64,000 nt of DNA from Apostichopus japonicus (GCF_037975245.1 NC_092578.1:5621001-5685000), one strand, 5' to 3'. Numbered from the stretch's first letter, positions 47,300-58,738 are shown. Translations and numbers: made by a program. Notes: generated by a model from the letters alone, not told the origin.

Positions 47300-50240
47300 T
47301 GGCTATCGATTCAACTGCAACCTCCCAATTTCCAGAGTGTCACAAAATCAAAGGGAAACTGCATTCCAGATACCTGATGTCCGTCTCCACATCTTTTGTA
47401 AAACGTAAAGGGCTGAAAAGAAGACAAAAATTCAGTGTTAATAGTCTGGTGGAAAGTTAGGTAGTAAAAGCATGGCAATGAGGCTTCTTGTTGATAAAAT
47501 CAAGTAAATAAATCAGACTTGGAGGACATAAGTTTGTCATAGTATCTTAAACCCAAATATATATATATCCAGTATGCTGTTCACTTGAGAAAATAAAAAA
47601 CCCTATGAAATAATATCACTCTGTCAAGTAGATACACTAAAGAAGCTAAACTCTCATCCTGATCCAGAGCAGTCACCAAACTGGAGATTTTTACACAAAA
47701 ACATTGAGATTGGTTTTTAAAAACTAGAGAGGAAAGAACTTTTTACTTCATAAGAAGTTTCATGTCATTATATTCCAATGTGTTTACTTAATTATTTTCC
47801 AGCTGATCTGAAAATAAGCATGAATTTGTTCATAAAAGCATGTGAATAACAGTGACCCCACCTACAAATGTGGCCAAACTTGATTACTACAGTGATCATA
47901 AATATTACACACCATACATTACTACACATACTGTATCACCACAGTCAGCATCCATTGCAGTCAGATTCTATGGGGTTTAATAATACTATATCAATGTCAT
48001 GACAATCCTGTCTTGTACAACTTGAAAAAGAATGACTGGTAAAAAGCTCCAATAATTGGTTTGTTGCAGTCAAATTGAGAAAATATCCCAACTGGATACA
48101 TATGATACGGTGTGCACTGTGTGCTGCAAACTGGTACAGTGTATTTGCTGTAGCTTGTGTGTGCTGAAAGCTAATTTTAAGTCTTCAAGATTTTGCAATT
48201 GAATAACAATTCAGTTATTTAGGCTAACTCAATTTATAAACAACATTTGGGTATATAGCAGGGATGTAAGTCTTCCGTATTTTTACGGAAATCCGGTTTT
48301 TTTTTTAATTCCAATAAAGTTCCGTACGAATATCAAAGACCCAACGCGGCAAAATGCCTGGCCCGTTGCAGCAAGCTAACTTCAAATTTTCACTCATCGA
48401 TCAAACAAAGTACCACTCACACGTCGCATTGTACTGTACAACATTGTGCCATGTGAACATAATAAAAAAAAAACATAAAAAAATATTCATCTGTTTGCGC
48501 AAATCGTAGATATAACCCTCAGTGTCAACGTGTAAATTGTGTAAACAAGAGTACAACGACACATGATTCGGTATTTGAGCAGGTTTCCAATAACATGTTT
48601 TCGTACTTTTTGGAATAATATCTTTCTTTCTTTCTTTTAAAAAAACCGCAACTTCTCAAAAGAACCAAAATTTCTTCCAATCCTTTGTATAGATGATTGA
48701 ATTTGTTTCAAACAAATAAATGATAACAATCAACCGCAAAGTAGAAGGTTAAAAACACTCCCGTTACAAAGAAGTTTCATGCTGAAAGCAGTCAATGATG
48801 CGTTTCCAAATTTCCTGTGATTTGTTTGGCTAATAGTCCCTACCATTGTCTGCAAACATTTTTGCATTTATCGTGCTCAATAAACACAACGTATTATGTT
48901 TAAATAACTTAATTATATAGCGCATTATACTGACGGTCTCAATGCAACTAATTGTAACGTTGCTGTCCCGTGTAGAGATAGCAAAGTTTGTAGTATAGGC
49001 TCTCATGTGTGTGCACTCTCAAATATCACGTGTATGGTTGGCCACAGTGGACAAAATTTAGAAATTATGACGACATATCAGAGGGCAGGACTTTTTTATG
49101 TCTACATAAAATTGATTTGATGTGGACATAAATTCAAATTAATGCTGGCATATATTAAAATAATGCTGGCATCGTACCGTACCAGCTGCGTACTGATAAT
49201 GCAGTTGGCACCTTCCTCTTTCAATCTGTGTGAATATTAATGTACATTTAAAGAGTTGTGTCTGTATTGCATGTATGGGCTACCACATTATGTCAAAATA
49301 TTCTTGCTATGAGTTGCACTTCTCTTTATATAGTAAGTACACCTTGTAAAGGGTTTCAGTGCAAACACATGAATTTATTTGTAATCTAAGATAATACATA
49401 TAATATTAATGTCCCCACGCTTCCATAGGCATGGGTTGTATAATTTGCATTTATGATTTTCAATATGCACATTATAAACCTATAACTATAGGATATCCGT
49501 TGCGCACAAGCCAATGTTTTTGTCAGGGGTCATTATAACTAAGTATTGTGCGTTCCTGTAGAGGTAATTTAAAGTGCATGTTTTCATGGAGGAACGTGTG
49601 GACGCAAGTTTTTTCTGAGCGGACGCAAACAATTTTTAAGATGTTGTATCCCGGCGCTGGCGCAACTCTTAAAATCCCGGTAACAATACTGAGAATAATA
49701 CTTGGTAGTAATATAAGATTTTTCTATTTGTACAGCTTTCTGCTGATTTCTCAAGTCTTGCTAATGTAAATCTGTGAAACTACATTCTTTTCATTCCTTG
49801 ATCAACATCTGGACAGAATGTTAGACAAGTTTACTAAGAAAAAGCTAAGGTTTCAATGCACACAAAATGCAAGCAAGCTGCAGAATGTTCAGGTTGGTTG
49901 TGCATGATAAATTAATGGTAGTTTTATCATTTCAATTTGTATATGGTGGCATCCAATTAATATATGTTTGAACAAGAGTGGATAGAGGGTGTGGGTCGAA
50001 CCTCTTTTTCATAGCACACATAAATTCAAAAGGAACATGTCCTAGCTGTTAGATCTAGTTATAGTTTCAGTTTCCGATCCTTCATTCCAGTATAAATAGC
50101 ATAAAATACAATTATGTTTAATAAGAGAGAATAAAACGTATGATAGATAAATTCCATAAAAGCGATTAAGGCAAATTAAGAGTTAGTAAAAAAAGCATCA
50201 GTTTTCAAAGTGTTAGTCAACTGAAAAAATTAAGGAAATA
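47300..50240. other. Intergenic, no gene recognised
   Basis: AT-rich sequence. The segment around 48250-48320 (AGGGATGTAAGTCTTCCGTA with TTTTTACGG) looks like an old dispersed repeat. No coding exon or RNA gene is supported. Confidence 0.5.
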
Positions 50241-50249
50241 TCAATAAAC

Positions 50250-50739
50250 AGGCGCGTATCCAGGGGGGGCGTTGGGGGCGCGCGCCCCCGGGGTAAGAAA
50301 AAGAGGAGAGAAGAAAAAAGAGAAGAAAAAAGGAAAAAAGAGGGGAAAAAGAGGAGGAGGAGAGGAAGGAAGGGAAAAGAAAAAGAAGAAAGAGAGAAAA
50401 AGGAGAAAAGGAGGGAGTAAAAGAAAAACGCCAAGACACCGGGAAGAGAAAGAGGTACAGGGACATCATTACAGCGCTGATCCCTATTATATACACAGGG
50501 TAGCCAGTGACGGATCAATGATTTCGGAAGGGGCGTGTGCCTCACCCTACCCGTTACACCGACAACTCCATTTTTGACGTTCCATTTTCCTCTCTCACTC
50601 GTGATCTATATATATACTATATATGGTCTATCATAACGTGTGTGTGTGTATATATACGCCTTAAACAATTGTAGAATTGTGCAATGAAACCAATTGTGGC
50701 TGGTCTCGAACTCGACCGTGTCGACCGGGAACATGACGC
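50250..50739 (+). mobile_element. Dispersed repeat with GC-hairpin end, left copy
   Basis: Begins AGGCGCGTATCCAGG and a GGGGGCGCGCGCCCCC palindrome. It continues through a long purine tract, GTAGCCAGTGACGGATC and TGGCTGGTCTCGAACTC. The right copy at 58254-58738 is its reverse complement, diverged by scattered changes. The family is not recognised. Confidence 0.8.
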
Positions 50740-50780
50740 ATTTCGGGAAGGGGGCGACCGCCCCCTTCCCGAAATGCGTC
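50735..50780. repeat. Perfect hairpin, 22-bp arms with 2-nt loop
   Basis: The arm GACGCATTTCGGGAAGGGGG plus CG is followed, after AC, by its exact reverse complement. It sits at the inner edge of the dispersed repeat. Confidence 0.95.
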
Positions 50781-50988
50781 AATGATATTGCTAGTTATTT
50801 CAAATGTAGAAAGTGCTTAGCTGCAACTTACAAGGCCTGGGAAGTGTCATTTCCAGCGATCTGGGAGGCATTTTCGGCCAAAATTTTCTTGTACGCTTCG
50901 CGCCAACTTATGGTGGCGCTACGCTTAGATAATTTGCCTACAGGCTTCGCCCCTCCCTTGGCAAATTCCTCGCTATAGGATTTGTAAG

Positions 50989-52016
50989 GCAAACAGCAGA
51001 TATCACATCATATCAGTGAGCCTGAAAATGGCGTTCCAGGATGAACAGCCTCAAAACTGTCCGACTTGCTCGAAAAAAATAATCACAAATTTTCGCGCGC
51101 TCCGCGCGCGTTCAACATACTAATGTCAATATCATATATGCAAACATCGGTTATTACATCGCATGCCACCGTATAACGTACGGTCCGTGAAAGTTGCGCA
51201 GTATACAGCGGGATGCTAATGTAAACAACGAAATGTTTTATGTAGATAGAGAAAAAACATGGAGGTCCAATTATGTCAAAACTCTCTTTTACATTAGTAA
51301 TAGCGAATTAGGGGCTTCAGCCCCCTCCCGCCTCCTACGCCTATGTGTGTAGTGTTCGGTTGAAGGAAATATCTGCTATTTTTTCATTTCCTTCAACCAA
51401 GTTTTATAATAGCCGTATAAGAGGTTTTAATAGATGTACACCAATAAATTAACTCTGTCTGAATTTTCGAAAATTCCCTGACCACCATTCTTCATCATTA
51501 TTCCCTCCATGCAATTTTGACCGGTCTGTTAGGGGGTTGAAGGAGGTTTTTCTATATTGGTTGTCCATAGATGAAAATTTGTGCAACATTATGGGTATGT
51601 TTTGAAGTGAGTTTATTCACGAGAATGTGAATTTTCAAATTCGGAACAAAAGTGGGGCTGACGGATATTGTGGGCCGCGACGTAGAATCACCTACAAAAG
51701 CAATGATCCACAGGACATGCGATGAGGTCGAGCATGATGTGTGACTGGTGACAATCTTCAAAAAGGTTATGGATGGAAAAAAAACTATTGGGAAATACTT
51801 GGTTCTCAGGCAAAAAGTGTACATCTGGTTGGTCATTTACAAGCCCGAGAAATGCCATTTCCGGTGATCTGGGTGGTATAAAATTTCGTTGAAGGAAATG
51901 AAAAAATACCAGATATTTCCGAAACCGAACACTACACATATCTACAGTTGGAGGCTGTTCATCCCGGAGCGCCGTTTTCATGCTCACTGATATATGATGT
52001 GATATCTGCTGTTTGC
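50989..52016. mobile_element. Foldback element with interrupted inverted arms
   Basis: GCAAACAGCAGATATCACAT at 50989 is inverted at 52016, and the match extends about 70 bp (through GATGAACAGCCTC). A second inverted pair lies inside: GTGTAGTGTTCGGTT...CATTTCCTTCAAC at about 51345-51398 against 51891-51945. The centre has no coding capacity. No clear target duplication. A related segment (CCAGCGATCTGGGAGGCATT) lies just outside at 50855. Confidence 0.7.
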
Positions 52017-52017
52017 T

Positions 52018-52935
52018 TTAAAGATTCGAATAGTTGAAAGGAGACTGAAATAAGTAACTATTATCTGTTTATTGTGTAATGCTCCACCCGGGTGTAACGA
52101 TGAGCCTGGCGGGCTCCTGGCCCAAAGGGGCCCCTATCAGGAGGTCTAAGCAAGGGCGTCCTCAGAAATGTTTACAGGGGGGGGGGGTCAGTAGGTCATA
52201 AAGGTGTAACACACTACTTGAGTATACTATCTAAGCGGAGCGCCACCATCGTTTGGCGCGGAGCGCACGACGATTTCTTTGCCAAAAAATACTCCTAGAT
52301 CGTCGGAAGAGACACTTCCCGTTCAAGTTGCATTTACACATCGGTTATTTTGAGATCTCATGTCTTAGGATTTTGACTTTCAATAATTTCAGTAATGCAT
52401 TATGGGTCCGTATAAAATGAACATAACTAGAGAACTGTCGGTTGGGGGAAATCATTGAAATGTCAAATGCTTAACTTTTTTTTTTAATTTGTGATTTTCC
52501 AGGGGGAGTGGGCAAGTACTGTATGGAGTATAATGGAGACTACTGTACAAATACAGTAATCAAACCTTAGCATAAACCTAATTTCGGCTAAAACTTTGTC
52601 TCCATCTAAGCCTAATTTCCTGTGCTTTTTTACTTACCAGATACACCGATGTCATCTTTATTCTTACCTTTTATATTATATTTATAGGCAAGCCCTGCCT
52701 TCTTTTTCAAATGAACGCAGTTTCAAGTCTGTTGGGTGGTGGGTTATTGTTTTAGAATTTTTCAAAAAATCATGTCCCGATGTTGTACTCAGTACAACAT
52801 TGGCTGGAATTGGGTTTTAAATAATATACTTCGCTAGATATTGCTAGATATCCATACAGTAAAGTGCCCTTGGATTTTTCGGGGCCTGATCTTGGGAAAT
52901 TGCAAAGTCGGAAGTGGTCACACTCTATGCAGGTC
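52018..52935. other. No gene recognised
   Basis: Contains GC-rich repeat debris near 52090-52190 (GGGCTCCTGGCCC, a G-run) and AT-rich sequence. Nothing coding is supported. Confidence 0.5.
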
Positions 52936-52940
52936 AGTGC
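52936..52940 (+). repeat. 5-bp target-site duplication, left copy
   Basis: AGTGC directly before the first LTR; the identical pentamer follows the third LTR at 58044-58048. Confidence 0.85.
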
Positions 52941-53201
52941 TGTAACATATTGTACTCATTCTACAGTACTGTATTTTACACCACCCTTTAGCAACCACAA
53001 TATGTCCTGTTGTAACCACCAACCTACCCTAAGAAGCATGGGGCTGTGGTCACTCTTAGGAATGTTTGTATATGACGCATGTTAGTAGAAGTAGTTAAGA
53101 ACAATGAGTGTGTATAATGAGACACTCTGAATACAGAAGTCAAAGCCATAACAACTCCTCTTCGAATCATCTCTTGTATAATTATCATCAAGAATATTAC
53201 A
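52941..53201 (+). repeat. Gypsy LTR 1
   Basis: 261 bp, starting TGTAACATATTG and ending AAGAATATTACA. It appears identical to LTR 2 and LTR 3 when read side by side. Confidence 0.95.
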
Positions 53202-53379
53202 TGGTGTCAGAAGTAGAAGCGGAAGTCATTTGGTAACTTAGAACCAGTAGTCGAATCTTTGCTAGAGATTGAGTTTACAGTTATGCAGTGTTAGGTCATT
53301 GTCCTTCAAGTATATTTCTGGATAAGTAAATTGTTTCTCATCCACATCCTTAAATTTATTTTAACTGAAAAAAGGGAGA
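53202..53379 (+). mobile_element. Internally deleted gypsy copy between LTR 1 and LTR 2
   Basis: Starts with the primer-binding-type TGGTGTCAGAAGT and jumps to the last 165 bp or so of the internal region (GAAGCGGAAGTCATTTGG onward), ending in the polypurine tract AAAAAAGGGAGA. All of gag-pol is missing. The tail matches 57619-57782. Confidence 0.95.
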
Positions 53380-53640
53380 TGTAACATATTGTACTCATTC
53401 TACAGTACTGTATTTTACACCACCCTTTAGCAACCACAATATGTCCTGTTGTAACCACCAACCTACCCTAAGAAGCATGGGGCTGTGGTCACTCTTAGGA
53501 ATGTTTGTATATGACGCATGTTAGTAGAAGTAGTTAAGAACAATGAGTGTGTATAATGAGACACTCTGAATACAGAAGTCAAAGCCATAACAACTCCTCT
53601 TCGAATCATCTCTTGTATAATTATCATCAAGAATATTACA
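53380..53640 (+). repeat. Gypsy LTR 2 (5' LTR of the full element)
   Basis: 261 bp. Preceded by a polypurine tract belonging to the deleted copy and followed by the primer-binding site TGGTGTCAGAAGTG at 53641, so it serves both copies. Confidence 0.95.
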
Positions 53641-53688
53641 TGGTGTCAGAAGTGAAAAAGTTATCCTTATTTTAAGAATTTTCTAATT

Positions 53689-56600
53689 TTGTTACTGGAA
53701 ATTGCAAATATGGATCAGCTGAGACAACCAGGCGAGTTGAGCCTTCAAGGAAACCTTGCGGAAAACTGGAGGAAATGGAAGCAAATGTTTCTTCTATACA
53801 TTTCTGCAAGTGGTATAGCCGCTAAAACAGATGAAGTAAAGAGCGCAGCGTTACTTCATATTGCTGGGGAGGATGCAGTTGAGATTTACAACTCATTCCA
53901 ATGGCAGGAAGCAGGAGATGAAAAGACACTTAATAAAGTAATGGAGAAATTTGAGGAGTACTGTGCGCCCAGGAAGAACATAACGTGGGAACGCCACATA
54001 TTCAACACTACAAACCAAAAGCAACATGAGACCATCGACCATTATGTGACGGAATTACGTAACAAATCGAAAAGTTGCGAATTTGGCACCTTAGCAGAAG
54101 GATTAATTCGTGACAGGATTGTGTGCGGGGTCTGTGATGACCAGATCCGTCGACGTCTTCTCCGTGAAGAGGACCTGACGTTAAAGAAAGCTGTGGACAT
54201 TTGCCGTGCAAGTGAAGCTACAACGCACCAAATGAAGTCGTTCACAGCGGACACAGAAAAGAACTTGCAAACGGTAAGAACTTTTGCGAATTCTAATACA
54301 CTAAGAAACAAAAAGTTTCAGAATCAGACACAGTCATGTTTTAAATGTGGCAGGGCGTGGACTCAGAATCATGATTGTCCAGCTAAAGGGCTATCATGTA
54401 GAAACTGTGGAAAACTGAATCATTTTGCAGTAGTTTGTAGAAGCAAGCAAGAAAATGCACCAAAGCAAAAACCAAAAGAAGTCAGAGTAGTCAAATCCCA
54501 GGGGAGAGATTCAGATTCTGACCCAGAAATTGATGAGTTTTTTATTGGAATGACAAAGAACGACTCCATCACAAACAAAGAAAAATGGGAAGTGACACTC
54601 AAGCTTGAGGATAAGCCAGTGCTCTTCACAATTGACACTGAAGCAGAGTGCAATGTCATTAATTATGCCACATACCAACGTGTCACAAAACAACCTCTGA
54701 CTAAAAGCGGAACAAAACTTGTGGGTTATGGAGGACAAAGATTGAGTCCCCTTGGACACATTAACTTACTTTGCGAGTATAAGGACCGCTACCATGTGCT
54801 AGATTTCCAAGTAGTAGATGGTTCACCACAATGTTTGTTAGGGCTGGAGAGCAGTCAAAATTTAGAGCTCATCAAACGTGTCTTCACCACAAAGGAAGAA
54901 CAAAAGTCAGACATCCTGGATGAATACAAGGATGTTTTCGAAGGATTAGGCGAAATCACAGATGTGACGCATCATATAACAGTAGATCCTAATGTTCCAC
55001 CAGTCATTCACCCGCCCCGAAAATTGCCCGTAGCTCTTCGGGACAGAGTTCAAAAGGAACTTGAGAGAATGGAAAAGCTTAATGTAATTGAGCGAGTGCA
55101 TGAGCCAACACAGTGGGTGAATAGTATGGTGACCGTCATTAAACCAAACAAAACCCGCATTTGCATCGACCCCAGAGACTTGAACAAAGCGATCAGCAGG
55201 GAACATTTTCCTATGCGCACTATTGAAGAGGTGGTATCGGGAATGCCAAAAGCGAAAGTGTTTTCAGTTTTGGACGCAAGCTCAGGTTTCTGGCAGATCA
55301 AACTTGACGAAGAAAGTTCCAAGTTCTGCACATTTAATACTCCATTTGGACGATTTAAATTTAATAGGCTGCCGTTTGGAATTTGTTCAGCTCCGGAAGT
55401 TTTCCAAGATGTTATGAGCCAGGTGTATGAAAGTATTGAAGGAGTTGAAATCGTAGCAGATGACATTCTAATCTGGGGAGAGACGGTAGCAGAGCATGAC
55501 CAGCGGTTACGCAATGTTTTGGAGAGAAGCCGACTTAGAAAAGTCAAACTGAACAAAAGTAAATGTCAGATAAGAAAATCTGAAATTACCTATCTAGGTC
55601 ATGTGTTAAGTGAGAGTGGGCTCAAGGTTGACCCAGAGAAGGTCAGAGCTGTCACAGAAATGAAGTCCCCAGAAGATAAGGAAGGGTTACAAAGGTTTAT
55701 GGGTGTAATTACCTATTTAGCAAAATTTATCCCAAATTTGTCTACAGAGAGTGCACCCTTAAGGGCACTTCTTGAGAAAGGTGTGCACTGGGAATGGGGA
55801 GATGCTCAACAAAAGAGTTTTCAAAGGCTTAAAGAAAAGATTACGCAGGCCCCTGTTCTAAAATTGTTTGATGTCACAAAAGAAGTAACCCTATCAGTAG
55901 ATTCTAGTAGCCTCGGTGTCGGAGCAGTAATTCTACAAGAAGGGTCCCCAGTAGCGTATGCTTCTAAATCATTGACTAAGAGTCAGCAAAATTACGCCCA
56001 AATCGAAAAAGAAATGCTGGCCATTGTGTTTGGTTGTGAGCGTTTTCATGAGTACCTGTATGGTCAGAAATCAATTCATGTTGAAACAGATCACAAACCA
56101 TTAGAACCAATTTTTAAGAAACCCTTGTATCAAACTCCACATCGACTTCAGCAAATGTTAATGAAAGTACAGAAATACCCCCTGAGTGTACAATACCGAC
56201 CAGGGGCAGAGTTATTTATTGCTGACACATTGTCTAGAGCAAGTTTAAAACAAGAAGCAGACAATTTAGGTGAAAAGGAATTTGAGGTGGCTCGACTTGA
56301 AATGCTGCCAATTTCTAAAACCAAAATGAGTGAAATTTTGCATGCTACAAGTGGTGATGAAGCCTTGGGAGAGCTGATTGAGCTAACCAGGCAAGGATGG
56401 CCTAGTTCAAGGACAGACGTCCCCATAGGTGCAAAACCGTACTGGAATTATAAACATGAAATCACTGTAAGTGATGGTCTATTGTTTAGAGGGGACAAGT
56501 TAATTATTCCAACTACACTAAGATCCAGTATTTTAATTCAAGTCCACAATGCTCACCTTGGTGTTGAAAAATGTAAACGAAGAGCAAGGGACATTATGTT

Positions 56601-57591
56601 TTGGCCTCAAATGAGTGCTGAAATTGAAGATTTAATTTCAAAGTGTTCCATCTGTAACACACACAGGAGGCAAAATCAAAAAGAACCTCTACAATCTCAT
56701 GAGATTCCTCAAAGACCTTGGCAGAAGCTGGGTGCTGATCTCTTTGAGTGGAATAGAAATAACTATTTGATTTTAATTGATTATTTCTCTGGGTACTTTG
56801 AAATTTCACATTTACCTAGTACTAAGAGTGAAACTGTTATAGTACATTGTAAATCACAATTTGCACGCCATGGTATTCCAGATGTCCTTATCACAGATAA
56901 TGGACCCCAATTCAAAAGTTGGCAATTTGACAGTTTTTCGAAACTTTATAAATTTCATCATATTACGTCTAGTCCATACCATCCTCAGTCTAATGGCATG
57001 GCAGAGAAAGGGGTGCAGATTGCAAAGGCTTTGCTAATGAAGGCAAAGGAGAGTGGACAAGATCCATACCTAGCTTTATTAGACTACAGGAATACACCAA
57101 GAGATAATATTCTCGGATCACCTGTACAACGACTTTTTGGACGAAGGACAAATACCCTACTTCCAACGACTGAGCATTTACTCAAGCCGAAAATACTGAA
57201 GCCAGAGACAGTACACAAAAGACTGGTAGAGAAGAGACAAAAACAAAAAACATATTACGACCGACAGACAAAGAAATTACCAGAACTGCAACCAGGAGAT
57301 AATATTCGCCTACAGACTGACAAAGGTTGGAAACCAGCCACTATTGTATCTAAGGCTGAGCAGCCCAGATCATACTATGTAGAGACAGCTGAAGGTGTAC
57401 AGTATAGACGCAACCGCAAACATTTACTTAAAACTGGTGAAACATTTAGTTATGACAGACATGACGACAATGACATAGTTAATTCTGACAATGAACAAAC
57501 CTCTTCAGAGGACCAAACCACGAACACTGATTTTCGAAGAAGTATTAGAGCAAAGACAAAACCACGTTGGCACAGTGACTATGAAATGTGA
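53689..57591 (+). CDS. Ty3/gypsy Gag-Pol polyprotein, 1300 aa, single frame
   Basis: Domains in order: Gag (1 to about 205); two zinc knuckles, one irregular (C217-C220-H228-C230) and one canonical CX2CX4HX4C (C237-C240-H245-C250); and a retropepsin whose active-site motif reads DTE (316-318) instead of DTG. The reverse transcriptase follows, with D529 (VLDASSGF) and VADD (589-592, where YVDD/YxDD is more usual). RNase H has D738, E775 and D801. Integrase has an HHCC finger ending C986/C989 and a DD35E triad D1017, D1070, E1106. A basic GPY/F-like tail closes it (LQPGDNIRLQ). The order RT-RNaseH-IN defines Ty3/gypsy. It has no env ORF and no obvious chromodomain. The first Met (53689) lies 48 bp after the LTR; a second Met seven codons on is an alternative start. 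No stops or frameshifts. It copies RNA to DNA in cytoplasmic particles and integrates it. Confidence 0.97.
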   Translation: MLLEIANMDQLRQPGELSLQGNLAENWRKWKQMFLLYISASGIAAKTDEVKSAALLHIAGEDAVEIYNSFQWQEAGDEKTLNKVMEKFEEYCAPRKNITWERHIFNTTNQKQHETIDHYVTELRNKSKSCEFGTLAEGLIRDRIVCGVCDDQIRRRLLREEDLTLKKAVDICRASEATTHQMKSFTADTEKNLQTVRTFANSNTLRNKKFQNQTQSCFKCGRAWTQNHDCPAKGLSCRNCGKLNHFAVVCRSKQENAPKQKPKEVRVVKSQGRDSDSDPEIDEFFIGMTKNDSITNKEKWEVTLKLEDKPVLFTIDTEAECNVINYATYQRVTKQPLTKSGTKLVGYGGQRLSPLGHINLLCEYKDRYHVLDFQVVDGSPQCLLGLESSQNLELIKRVFTTKEEQKSDILDEYKDVFEGLGEITDVTHHITVDPNVPPVIHPPRKLPVALRDRVQKELERMEKLNVIERVHEPTQWVNSMVTVIKPNKTRICIDPRDLNKAISREHFPMRTIEEVVSGMPKAKVFSVLDASSGFWQIKLDEESSKFCTFNTPFGRFKFNRLPFGICSAPEVFQDVMSQVYESIEGVEIVADDILIWGETVAEHDQRLRNVLERSRLRKVKLNKSKCQIRKSEITYLGHVLSESGLKVDPEKVRAVTEMKSPEDKEGLQRFMGVITYLAKFIPNLSTESAPLRALLEKGVHWEWGDAQQKSFQRLKEKITQAPVLKLFDVTKEVTLSVDSSSLGVGAVILQEGSPVAYASKSLTKSQQNYAQIEKEMLAIVFGCERFHEYLYGQKSIHVETDHKPLEPIFKKPLYQTPHRLQQMLMKVQKYPLSVQYRPGAELFIADTLSRASLKQEADNLGEKEFEVARLEMLPISKTKMSEILHATSGDEALGELIELTRQGWPSSRTDVPIGAKPYWNYKHEITVSDGLLFRGDKLIIPTTLRSSILIQVHNAHLGVEKCKRRARDIMFWPQMSAEIEDLISKCSICNTHRRQNQKEPLQSHEIPQRPWQKLGADLFEWNRNNYLILIDYFSGYFEISHLPSTKSETVIVHCKSQFARHGIPDVLITDNGPQFKSWQFDSFSKLYKFHHITSSPYHPQSNGMAEKGVQIAKALLMKAKESGQDPYLALLDYRNTPRDNILGSPVQRLFGRRTNTLLPTTEHLLKPKILKPETVHKRLVEKRQKQKTYYDRQTKKLPELQPGDNIRLQTDKGWKPATIVSKAEQPRSYYVETAEGVQYRRNRKHLLKTGETFSYDRHDDNDIVNSDNEQTSSEDQTTNTDFRRSIRAKTKPRWHSDYEM

Positions 57592-57770
57592 CCAAAGGAA
57601 TTTAATTATTTTGGTAGTGAAGCGGAAGTCATTTGGTAACTTAGAACCAGTAGTCGAATCTTTGCTAGAGATTGAGTTTACAGTTATGCAGTGTTAGGTC
57701 ATTGTCCTTCAAGTATATTTCTGGATAAGTAAATTGTTTCTCATCCACATCCTTAAATTTATTTTAACTG

Positions 57771-57782
57771 AAAAAAGGGAGA
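57771..57782 (+). promoter_or_regulatory. Polypurine tract of the gypsy element
   Basis: AAAAAAGGGAGA immediately before LTR 3; the plus-strand DNA primer site. Confidence 0.85.
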
Positions 57783-58043
57783 TGTAACATATTGTACTCA
57801 TTCTACAGTACTGTATTTTACACCACCCTTTAGCAACCACAATATGTCCTGTTGTAACCACCAACCTACCCTAAGAAGCATGGGGCTGTGGTCACTCTTA
57901 GGAATGTTTGTATATGACGCATGTTAGTAGAAGTAGTTAAGAACAATGAGTGTGTATAATGAGACACTCTGAATACAGAAGTCAAAGCCATAACAACTCC
58001 TCTTCGAATCATCTCTTGTATAATTATCATCAAGAATATTACA
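57783..58043 (+). repeat. Gypsy LTR 3 (3' LTR)
   Basis: 261 bp, apparently identical to LTRs 1 and 2, followed by AGTGC (58044-58048), the right copy of the target-site duplication. Confidence 0.95.
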
Positions 58044-58253
58044 AGTGCACGACCTCTAGACGTCACTAATATACCCGATCACTTGATATCGATGAAGTCG
58101 TGTGTTGTCGGATTTTGTCAAGGTCTTGGTACTACGGGCGAAGTTCATTAATTAATTAGTTTCGTAACTCATCGGGAAGCGATTAGAGGGGTGGGCGTAT
58201 GTTTGTGGGCGCGTTTTCATGCAGATGGGAACAACCTCAAGAAGTGATGGGTT

Positions 58254-58738
58254 CGTCATGTTCCCCGACGACTCGGTTGAGTTCGAGACCAGCCACAGTT
58301 GGTTTCATAGCACAATTGTACAATTTAAGGCGTCCATACACACACACTCGTTATCATATTTAGAACCGGTATATATATATAGATATCTACATTAGTGAGA
58401 GAGGAAATATGGAAACGTCAAAAAATGGAGTTGGTCGGTGTAAGGGGAAGGGTGAGGCGCACACCCCTCCGTAATCCTCGATTCGTCACTGGCTACCCTC
58501 AGTATATAATAGTGATCAGCGCTGTAATTATGACTGTTCCTCTTATCTTCCCGGTATCTTGGCGTTAATCTTCTACTCCCTCCTTTTCTCCTTTTTCTCT
58601 CTTTCTTTTTTTTCTTTTCCCTTCCTTCCTCTCCTTCCTCCTCTTTTTTTCTCCCCCTTTTTTCCTTCTCTTTTTTTCTCTCCTCTTTTTCTTACCCGGG
58701 GGCGCGCGCCCCCAACGCCCCCCCCTGGATACGCGCCT
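58254..58738 (-). mobile_element. Dispersed repeat with GC-hairpin end, right copy (inverted)
   Basis: Reverse-complement relative of 50250-50739, including GTCACTGGCTACC, the polypyrimidine tract and the GGGGGCGCGCGCCCCC palindrome at its outer end. The pair encloses the foldback element and the gypsy insertion. Confidence 0.8.

Noticed and set aside
50213-50577. Lys/Arg/Glu-rich plus-strand frame and Ser/Phe-rich minus-strand frames
   Set aside because: They are translations of a purine tract inside a dispersed repeat; the inverted copy at 58.6 kb does the same.
55050-55556. 168-aa minus-strand frame inside the gypsy polyprotein
   Set aside because: Shadow of the reverse-transcriptase coding strand.
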